The notes under the pieces were generated by a model that searched no databases, was not told where the DNA came from, and was given only the letters and a program-made list of their open reading frames with translations. Shown here in pieces: positions 1 through 5,073 of a stretch of 6,906 nt of DNA (positions are counted from its first letter, which is position 1; each line of letters begins with the position of its first letter). This DNA comes from Chloroflexota bacterium (lineage in GTDB: Bacteria; Chloroflexota; Anaerolineae; Aggregatilineales; Phototrophicaceae): positions 1-6,906 of the forward strand of contig JAPOYU010000136.1 of the NCBI GenBank assembly GCA_026706395.1, in the 5' to 3' direction. Position numbers and translations under genes: made by a program.

Positions 1-195
1 GTCGGCGCGATTCTCTCGCTGGCGCTCACACCGCTGCTTAACCAAATCGCCGATCAAGGCGCCCGTGAACTCGATCTCGGTGAGATAAAGATTGATATAC
101 GGGTAGACCATGCCCAAGCCGGCAGTGCTGAACAGTTGCAGCGCAACCAGGCGAAAAGAACCGAAATGATTCCGCAGGACAAGCAGCGCTGACAT
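1..195 (-). CDS. MFS-type transporter, N-terminal fragment (cut by window edge, probably disrupted)
   Basis: Reading leftward from ATG at 195-193, a purine-rich ribosome binding site (AGAAGG) lies about 7 bases upstream of the start. The first 49 residues look like the start of a major facilitator transporter: a short basic N-terminus (LRNHFGSFR), then a first membrane helix around residues 16-38 containing GLGMVYPYINLYLTEI, then FTGALIG, which normally leads straight into TM2. Instead residues 50-65 are strongly charged (DLVKQRCERQRENRAD), which no MFS TM2 would be. The complementary strand of the same bases reads GAILSLALTPLLNQIADQ, the expected TM2 plus the start of the loop 2-3 motif. I infer that the gene is interrupted by an inversion or a fold-back assembly junction near 48-61. 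The substrate cannot be told. The MFS call is fairly good; the intactness of the gene is doubtful. Confidence 0.6.
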   Translation of the reverse strand, partial: MSALLVLRNHFGSFRLVALQLFSTAGLGMVYPYINLYLTEIEFTGALIGDLVKQRCERQRENRAD

Positions 196-241
196 AAATG
201 AGCCTTCTCGTGTCTGGGCGGAATATCCAGGCGGGCGATTT

Positions 242-247
242 ATTATA
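242..247 (-). promoter_or_regulatory. Candidate -10 box for the leftward MFS gene
   Basis: The minus strand reads TATAAT here, a perfect -10 consensus about 47 bases upstream of the MFS start codon. I see no convincing -35 box at 16-18 bases spacing, so this is only a candidate. It lies in the intergenic space shared with the divergent glycosyltransferase gene. Confidence 0.3.
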
Positions 248-311
248 GACGCAATCTATTACGGCTATCGTACCTTCACACTTGGGTCCTGACGAGTGTG
301 GTCAGCCAATC

Positions 312-320
312 TGATATACT
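312..320 (+). promoter_or_regulatory. Candidate extended -10 promoter for the glycosyltransferase gene
   Basis: TGATATACT matches the extended -10 form TGn-TATAAT with one mismatch. No -35 box is evident, which is tolerated in extended -10 promoters. A transcript would begin near 327, giving a short leader that contains the GGGAG ribosome binding site at 341-345. This placement argues for the GTG start at 355 over the upstream in-frame GTG (298) and ATG (322), which would lie at or before the transcript start. Confidence 0.35.
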
Positions 321-354
321 GATGCCCAATTACAGATTCCGGGAGCCATGCCCA

Positions 355-2124
355 GTGCGGCTGCGAAACATATCTGCGACAGTATTGCTGCTCTTGACAG
401 TCATAGCTTATGGATTCCGTGTCATTGGTGCGCAATCGTCGGCGATTTATGCCCAGGACACCCAACTCGTCCGGCAGTCGCTGGAATTCGGTCAGAACTT
501 GCTGGGACATCAACATCAGACAGAAGCTGGCGGCGGCAAATATCCCTTGACGCTTACTTTATACCTCACTGGCGTCTATGGCCTTACTTATATATTGGGT
601 CAGATCCTTGGCGCCTTCGGGTCGGTTTCGGCCTTCCGTGATTTTCTGTTCGCCAACCGCGAAGCCATCTATCTGATCGCTGTGTGGGCTTTCAACCTCA
701 TCTCAGTCATATTGGTGCCAGCTATTTTCTTCGCCCAGCGCAGTCTGAACCGCTCGCATTGTGGTTGGCTGGCTGCGGGATACGCTGCCTTTAGCCTGTT
801 GCTGGCGCAATTCGGGCAGCAGCCGCGCCCGCATGTTCCCTATGCCACCATAGCATTTGTCACGCTGCTGCTTCTGGCGCTGACAGCGGAACGCGTCGGT
901 GGCTGGCGTATGCTCCTCGCCGCAACTGTGACGAGCGCCTTGACCGTCGGCACTTTGCAGAGCGGCGTCCTGATCACCCTTCCTTTTTTGCTGGCGCTCG
1001 CTGTAAGGCCTTTTCACGACGGCCGATACCATTGGTCTGAATTGCTGAGAATCTCAACGTTAGGAAGCCTGTCGCTCTTTGTCCTACTGTGCATCTTTTT
1101 GTACCCCGACATTGTCAGTGAATACGGCGGCGTCATTCTGGCATACCTGAGGAACTCCTCCAGCGCATTTCGGCTCGGCGCCGAGTCACACTACTTCTCC
1201 CTGGCGATGTTTAACCTGGCAAACATTCCGCAATTTGTCTCGCGGCTGACAACCTACCAACCAATCCTCACGCTGCTTCTGCCTGTTGCACTGCCATACT
1301 TTGTAATCGCGCTGCGCGGACGTTTGCGGCTCTTGCTTGTTGTATTGCCCTTCCCGCTGCTGAACCTGGTCATTTGGAGCCTCTTCGAAGGCGCCTTCCC
1401 GCGGATTACCGCCGTTCTCCTGCCATTTATGATTTTTGCCAGCGCCTACCTCGCTGAAGATCTGTTCCATTGGTTTGACGCCAAGACGGGCTACAAGCTG
1501 CGCGCTGTCAGGCCACTTGTGTTTATGCTGATCATCTTGCCTTTGGCAGCGACATCCGCTCGTCTTGTATGGGTATCGGCACAGCCCGATACTCGAACGC
1601 TCGCCGTGGAATGGATCAATGAGAACATCTCACCAGGGGAAACACTCTTGCTCAATTTTCAGTTGACGACTTTGCTGCCGACCAACGACGCGATAAACCG
1701 GCAAAACGCGGACTTCCCCGGCTCTATCGGCACGCAGTGGCAATGGCTGGCAGAACAGAATGAGGTCCCCTCTCCGCGTTTCGATATCTTCAATAAGATG
1801 TATTGGCAGAGCTTGGACGGAAGCGCTGACGCCCGCGACGCCTTCATTGAGCGCGCAGGTATCCGCTATCTGCTGGTTCGCAGCCAGGTTGCGCGAGCCG
1901 AAGCCGATGAAATGGTCAACTATGCCAAAGCCGAGGGACGCCTCCTCCATACGATATGCCCGGCGTATGATAGCCCAGTCGCCGAATTGCCGGACGACAT
2001 GTTCTATCAGGCTTGGGCGCAATCATGGCAACTGCAGCGCCCGGGACCCTACGTGGCCATCTACGATCTTCAGCAGTCGCCGGATGATCCTAAAATCGAC
2101 GCCTATTGTCTGACGAAACCCTAG
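355..2124 (+). CDS. Multi-pass membrane glycosyltransferase, GT-C superfamily (PMT/ArnT-like)
   Basis: Expected to sit in the cytoplasmic membrane and transfer a sugar from a polyprenyl-phosphate donor onto a lipid, glycan or protein at the outer face; donor and acceptor are not deducible. About 589 residues from this start. A basic N-terminus is followed by TM1 (about 7-25), then an outer loop with the acidic residue of QDTQLVRQ (Asp35), where GT-C enzymes carry their catalytic-loop acid, and a KYP element at 62-64. Roughly ten more membrane helices reach about residue 405. The QQPRPHVP stretch (155-162) resembles the RxxxP-type loop common in this superfamily. A soluble tail (about 406-589) opens with DTRTLAVEWINENISPG, typical of bacterial GT39-like proteins. 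The frame is open from 298 (GTG, no ribosome binding site) and has ATG at 322. I chose GTG 355 because GGGAG lies 9 bases before it. No close characterised relative is recognised, so the call is at superfamily level. Confidence 0.7.
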   Translation: MRLRNISATVLLLLTVIAYGFRVIGAQSSAIYAQDTQLVRQSLEFGQNLLGHQHQTEAGGGKYPLTLTLYLTGVYGLTYILGQILGAFGSVSAFRDFLFANREAIYLIAVWAFNLISVILVPAIFFAQRSLNRSHCGWLAAGYAAFSLLLAQFGQQPRPHVPYATIAFVTLLLLALTAERVGGWRMLLAATVTSALTVGTLQSGVLITLPFLLALAVRPFHDGRYHWSELLRISTLGSLSLFVLLCIFLYPDIVSEYGGVILAYLRNSSSAFRLGAESHYFSLAMFNLANIPQFVSRLTTYQPILTLLLPVALPYFVIALRGRLRLLLVVLPFPLLNLVIWSLFEGAFPRITAVLLPFMIFASAYLAEDLFHWFDAKTGYKLRAVRPLVFMLIILPLAATSARLVWVSAQPDTRTLAVEWINENISPGETLLLNFQLTTLLPTNDAINRQNADFPGSIGTQWQWLAEQNEVPSPRFDIFNKMYWQSLDGSADARDAFIERAGIRYLLVRSQVARAEADEMVNYAKAEGRLLHTICPAYDSPVAELPDDMFYQAWAQSWQLQRPGPYVAIYDLQQSPDDPKIDAYCLTKP

Positions 2125-2132
2125 TCAGTTCT

Positions 2133-2183
2133 GGAGGTTCAATCGTGCGATTAACGGCGACTCTCCGCCTGCCCGCGAATTGA
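2133..2183 (+). other. Consensus ribosome binding site plus 12-codon mini-ORF
   Basis: GGAGG at 2133-2137 is followed after exactly 7 bases by GTG (2145-2147), then MRLTATLRLPAN and a TGA stop at 2181-2183. It is the best Shine-Dalgarno/start pair in the window, yet it opens only 12 codons. It may be a leader peptide for the dehydrogenase gene downstream, the surviving start of a lost gene, or chance. It sits 8 bases after the glycosyltransferase stop, so translational coupling is possible. Confidence 0.3.
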
Positions 2184-2208
2184 TTCCCCAACGCTACAAT
2201 GCTATGCT
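2180..2208 (+). promoter_or_regulatory. Candidate sigma-70-type promoter for the acyl-CoA dehydrogenase
   Basis: TTGATT (2180-2185) and TATGCT (2203-2208) are separated by 17 bases, each box having two mismatches from consensus. The predicted transcript would start near 2215, about 35 bases before the ATG at 2250. A second -10-like box, TATACT at 2229-2234, lacks a well placed -35. The promoter overlaps the stop of the 12-codon mini-ORF. Confidence 0.35.
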
Positions 2209-2249
2209 TAATCGAATGGTGATTAGATTATACTGAGGCGCTGACTGCC

Positions 2250-3443
2250 ATGGATAACCAACGCGAAACCCTCTTCACCGGATTCGACTTTTACAGTTGC
2301 GACATGCACTTCAGTGACCAGCAGAAGGCGCTGCGGGCTGAAATCCGCGAATTCGTCGATATTGAGGTGCTGCCAAAGATCAACCCTTACTGGGAACGAG
2401 CCGAATTCCCTTGGGAGATCGCGCGCCAAATGGCCGACCTGCCAATAATCGGCGGTCCCCTCTTTGAACATGGCGCCGCCGGCCTGGATTTCGTTGAAAT
2501 GGGTCTGGTGATGTACGAGCTGGGCAAGGGCGACGGCAGCATCAGCACCTTCTATGGCGTACACTCCGGCCTGGCAATGGGCTCGATTGGCATGCTCGGC
2601 GACGAAGAGCAGAAGGCGCGCTGGCTGCCTGCGATGGTCAAGCTGGAGAAGATCGGCGCTTTCGCCCTGACTGAGCCCGAAGTCGGCTCCAACGCCGCCC
2701 AAGTGAAGACCCGCGTCCGCAAAGACGGCGACGGCTACATTCTGAACGGCGCCAAGCGCTGGATCGGCAACGCCTCAATTGCCGATGTCCTCATCATTTG
2801 GGCGCGCGACGAAGTCAGCGGCGAATTCGGCGGTTACGTCATTGAGGCTCCGAACCAGACCGACGGCGTCGCCATCAACGACATTTGGGGCAAGGTTGGC
2901 AAGCGCGCCGTGCTCAACGCCGATATCACACTGGATAATGTCTACGTACCCGCCAAAAACCGCCTGGCTTACGTCAATCGCTTTCGTGATATGGCGCGCG
3001 TGCTCGGCGCCGGACGTTACGGCGTCGCCTGGGAAGCGGCCGGTGTTGCCGCCGGCGCTTTCGAACTGGCGCTGAAATACACCAAGGCGCGCGAACAATT
3101 TGGCAAGCCGATCGCCGGCTTCCAGTTGATCCAGCAAAAGCTCGTCGACATGGCGACCGAAGTCACCCTGATGCAGACGCTCTGCCTGCAGCTCTCGCAT
3201 CTCATCAGCCGTGGCTTGCTCAGCGAAGGCACCGCCTCTATGGCGAAGTACAATAATGCCCGCAAGGCGCGTTACGTCACGCAGTTGGCGCGGGAATGCC
3301 TGGGCGGCAACGGCATCGTCATCGACAACCACATCGCCCGCCTCATGCTCGATGCCGAGATCATCTACACCTACGAAGGCACGAACGAGATCAACCTGCT
3401 CCTTGTCGGGCGGGAGTTAACTGGTCTGAACGCTTTTGTGTGA
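2250..3443 (+). CDS. Acyl-CoA dehydrogenase, glutaryl-CoA dehydrogenase/ACX4-like clade
   Basis: Flavoenzyme that oxidises an acyl-CoA at the alpha-beta bond, passing electrons to ETF or, if oxidase-like, to oxygen; soluble and probably tetrameric. The 397 residues are full length. The N-terminal helical domain begins with TGFDFYSCDMHFSDQQKALR, and an equivalent of this DFY lead-in occurs in glutaryl-CoA dehydrogenase, supporting the ATG at 2250 over the internal ATG at 2304. The middle beta domain has FALTEPEVGSNA (138-149) and NGAKRWIGN (166-174), both flavin/substrate contact regions. The C-terminal domain has REQFGKPIAGFQLIQQKL (281-298), LGGNG (351-355) and TYEGTNEI, with the catalytic base Glu376. 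STFYGVHSGL and KRWIGN resemble plant peroxisomal ACX4 more than true glutaryl-CoA dehydrogenase. Ser99 occupies the position where the latter has the glutarate-binding Arg, so a plain short-chain acyl-CoA is the likelier substrate (inference). No ETF, ligase or hydratase gene is adjacent. GC-rich coding (about 67% in one 60-base line counted by hand). Confidence 0.93.
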   Translation: MDNQRETLFTGFDFYSCDMHFSDQQKALRAEIREFVDIEVLPKINPYWERAEFPWEIARQMADLPIIGGPLFEHGAAGLDFVEMGLVMYELGKGDGSISTFYGVHSGLAMGSIGMLGDEEQKARWLPAMVKLEKIGAFALTEPEVGSNAAQVKTRVRKDGDGYILNGAKRWIGNASIADVLIIWARDEVSGEFGGYVIEAPNQTDGVAINDIWGKVGKRAVLNADITLDNVYVPAKNRLAYVNRFRDMARVLGAGRYGVAWEAAGVAAGAFELALKYTKAREQFGKPIAGFQLIQQKLVDMATEVTLMQTLCLQLSHLISRGLLSEGTASMAKYNNARKARYVTQLARECLGGNGIVIDNHIARLMLDAEIIYTYEGTNEINLLLVGRELTGLNAFV

Positions 3444-3460
3444 CAGTTTGATAATTGTCA
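3441..3460 (+). terminator. Hairpin overlapping the dehydrogenase stop codon
   Basis: TGACAGTT and AATTGTCA form an 8-bp stem (one G-T wobble) with a four-base loop TGAT, starting at the TGA stop itself. No run of T follows, so an intrinsic terminator is not proven. It may instead protect the mRNA 3' end. The left arm TGACAGTT is repeated directly at 3483-3490. Confidence 0.35.
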
Positions 3461-3552
3461 GTATAAACAAATGGACAAGCAGTGACAGTTGCCTCTTCGC
3501 GATTCTCACAGGCGGACTGAGATTCTCCGCAAGTTACCTTGCAAACGGGGCG

Positions 3553-3558
3553 TATAAT
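3553..3558 (+). promoter_or_regulatory. Isolated TATAAT -10 box
   Basis: A perfect TATAAT lies at the edge between GC-rich and AT-rich DNA, about 235 bases before the fic start. There is no recognisable -35 box at 16-18 bases. It could be a distal fic promoter or the leftover promoter of a gene displaced by the fic segment. Confidence 0.25.
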
Positions 3559-3696
3559 CTGTGGCAAAGAATAACCAATAAAATGGCAATAACTTTTGAG
3601 TAAAATAAGCATTTAGATATTGGGAAATCCGGTGAATTTTTTCGCCAATTACCCTATGATTCCAGTACATTATACTATGATTGACAATAATTCGAT

Positions 3697-3731
3697 CAAT
3701 AAAAGGACTAAAATTTCTGCAACATTTATTG
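3697..3731. promoter_or_regulatory. Inverted repeat CAATAAA / TTTATTG upstream of fic (possible operator)
   Basis: CAATAAA (3697-3703) and TTTATTG (3725-3731) are perfect 7-base inverted arms with a 21-base spacer. Further direct copies of CAATAA lie at 3576-3581, 3587-3592 and 3685-3690. The pairs are spaced 11 and 12 bases apart, about one helical turn. This would suit binding by a dimeric regulator, possibly the winged-helix tail of the Fic protein, but in AT-rich DNA chance is a real alternative. Confidence 0.25.
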
Positions 3732-3792
3732 TATTATTCTATGGTAGACTATTGTGCATTCTATCTGAGTATATGTGTAAGGTATTTCTAAG

Positions 3793-4992
3793 ATGGGCTC
3801 ACATGAATTCATACGTTTTCCTCCCTATGATATAAAGTTGACGCCATCGCTCCTGATGCTTTTAGGCGAGATACAGGCTGAGTTAAATCAGATCGCTAAG
3901 ATTCCAATTTCGCCTCAGGAGCAACATAGATTGAAAATACTGTATTTCGCTCGAGCAGTCCACAGCACAACTGCAATCGAGGGCAATACTCTGTCGGAAG
4001 ATGAGGTATTGCGAATTATTGAAGATCTCGACTCATCATCGCATTCAAAGAATTACGACGAGCAGGAAGTCCGCAATGTTATCGACACCTTGAACGCGAT
4101 TGTTCAAGATGTATTGGAGGGCGACAGTGCTCCCTACTCACTAGCGCTTCTGAACGGCTTTCATCGGCAACTTATTACCAACACAGGGACTCCCAATTGC
4201 AGTGAGGCCGAGATAGGCGAATTGCGCAGACACTCAGTAACTGTCGGACGTTATCTAGGTCCGCCAGCAAATGAATGCCGTGTATTGATGGCCGAACTCT
4301 GTGAATGGCTTAACGAGGATGCATCTATACCTGAAGGTTTGGAACGATACGACTTATCTTGGCAGATTGTAAGGGCAATAATTGCGCACATCTATTTTGC
4401 CTGGATACATCCGTATTGTGATGGTAACGGTCGCATGGCACGTCTCATTGAATTCAGACTTGCATTTGCTGCGGGTGTGCCGGACTTCGCGGCACACCTA
4501 TTCAGTAACGTGTACAATCGGCGACGATCGAGGTATGTTGAATTACTGCAAGATTCTCACGGTGATTATTTGGATGGCGCGTACTCACCCGACGCGGACA
4601 TTCAGAGCTTTGTTGAGTGGGCATTAGAATGCTATAGACATGATCTTCATGAACAATCGCTGTACATATACAGTTCACAGATTACTGTGATTTGGCACGA
4701 TTACATTTACTCGAATTTTCCTGAAAAACTGAGCAACGCACAGCGCCGCCGCCGGAGGCTGGCGTTAGATTTGACGCATCCAGAGTTCCAGCAGCCAGTG
4801 CGTTTTCGCGACATTCGAAGCCTATCTCCAGCTGTAGCAGTGGCCTACTCTGATGAAAGCGATCAGACCATCCGAAACGATCTAAGAGTTCTAATGGATA
4901 TGGGATTGGTTCAGAGGGCTGCTGGAGGCTACAAGCCGAATACCGACATCTTGACAGGCTTCTTTGCCAAATCTCGCGACACAGATGAATAG
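3793..4992 (+). CDS. Fic family protein, class II (self-inhibited) AMP-transferase with C-terminal winged helix
   Basis: Fic enzymes usually transfer AMP from ATP to a hydroxyl side chain of a target protein; the target here is unknown. 399 residues, typical of the stand-alone bacterial class. The N-terminal helical part contains the inhibitory motif (S/T)xxxE(G/N) as Thr59-x3-Glu63-Gly64 in STTAIEGN, whose Glu normally blocks ATP placement. The flap region is LRRHSVTVGRYLGPPAN (144-160). The active site is HPYCDGNGRMAR (206-217): His206 the base, Asp210 for Mg, GNGR 211-214 for phosphates. Tyr208 replaces the usual Phe. Residues about 320-390 (RFRDIRSLSPAVAVAY, then a DQTIRNDLRVLMDMGLV helix) look like a winged helix-turn-helix, so autoregulation or nucleic-acid binding is possible. 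ATG 3793 has AAGG 10 bases upstream. Coding DNA is near 45% GC in one hand-counted line, against about 65% in neighbours, suggesting transfer. No separate antitoxin is visible, as expected for class II. Confidence 0.92.
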   Translation: MGSHEFIRFPPYDIKLTPSLLMLLGEIQAELNQIAKIPISPQEQHRLKILYFARAVHSTTAIEGNTLSEDEVLRIIEDLDSSSHSKNYDEQEVRNVIDTLNAIVQDVLEGDSAPYSLALLNGFHRQLITNTGTPNCSEAEIGELRRHSVTVGRYLGPPANECRVLMAELCEWLNEDASIPEGLERYDLSWQIVRAIIAHIYFAWIHPYCDGNGRMARLIEFRLAFAAGVPDFAAHLFSNVYNRRRSRYVELLQDSHGDYLDGAYSPDADIQSFVEWALECYRHDLHEQSLYIYSSQITVIWHDYIYSNFPEKLSNAQRRRRRLALDLTHPEFQQPVRFRDIRSLSPAVAVAYSDESDQTIRNDLRVLMDMGLVQRAAGGYKPNTDILTGFFAKSRDTDE

Positions 4993-5013
4993 CTGTGAAA
5001 CATCGCTAATGAG

Positions 5014-5037
5014 AGAGCGCGCCGCTTGGCACGCTCT
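5014..5037. terminator. Hairpin between convergent fic and repeat-protein genes
   Basis: AGAGCG (5014-5019) pairs with CGCTCT (5032-5037). After one C-A mismatch, GCC (5021-5023) pairs with GGC (5028-5030) around a GCTT loop. It lies 21 bases after the fic stop and 36 bases after the end of the opposing gene, the usual place for a shared terminator. The tail is only modestly T-rich on the plus strand (ATTCAATTTC) and not on the minus strand, so it fits fic termination better. Confidence 0.5.
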
Positions 5038-5073
5038 ATTCAATTTCAATTCGGAGCCGAATACGCGGCGCAA

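Larger units (their letters stand above)
3444..3792. other. Gene-free, AT-rich spacer upstream of fic
   Basis: This 349-base stretch has no credible gene: the only frames are short, start at non-ATG codons, lack ribosome binding sites and look unlike proteins. The left 100 bases still have the GC level of the dehydrogenase and contain a short inverted repeat (GCGGA at 3512-3516, TCCGC at 3526-3530) and a lone TATAAT at 3553-3558. From about 3560 the composition falls sharply; the line 3721-3780 is about 27% GC by hand count. The right part holds a perfect TTGACA hexamer at 3681-3686 without a properly spaced -10 box, and several CAATAA elements. It probably contains the fic promoter and operator. 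The composition break near 3560 may mark the left edge of an acquired segment. Confidence 0.6.

Noticed and set aside
2223..2702. Minus-strand frame of 159 codons opposite the dehydrogenase
   Set aside because: It is an antisense shadow of a clear GC-rich gene; composition is Ala/Gln/His-rich, with no family resemblance and no ribosome binding site.
2775..3332. Minus-strand frame of 185 codons opposite the dehydrogenase
   Set aside because: It has the same antisense-shadow pattern over highly conserved dehydrogenase codons, and the protein does not look like any fold.
3391..3612. Minus-strand 73-codon frame after the dehydrogenase
   Set aside because: It overlaps the dehydrogenase 3' end, has no ribosome binding site, and its sequence looks random.
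3681..3714. Full promoter TTGACA with TAAAAT
   Set aside because: The hexamers are 22 bases apart, too far for a normal sigma-70 promoter, so only the -35-like element is noted in the spacer.
3620..3835. 71-codon plus-strand frame just before and into fic
   Set aside because: It starts at a TTG codon, lacks a ribosome binding site, overlaps the fic start in another frame and has the random composition of AT-rich DNA. It is not a convincing antitoxin, and a class II Fic does not need one.
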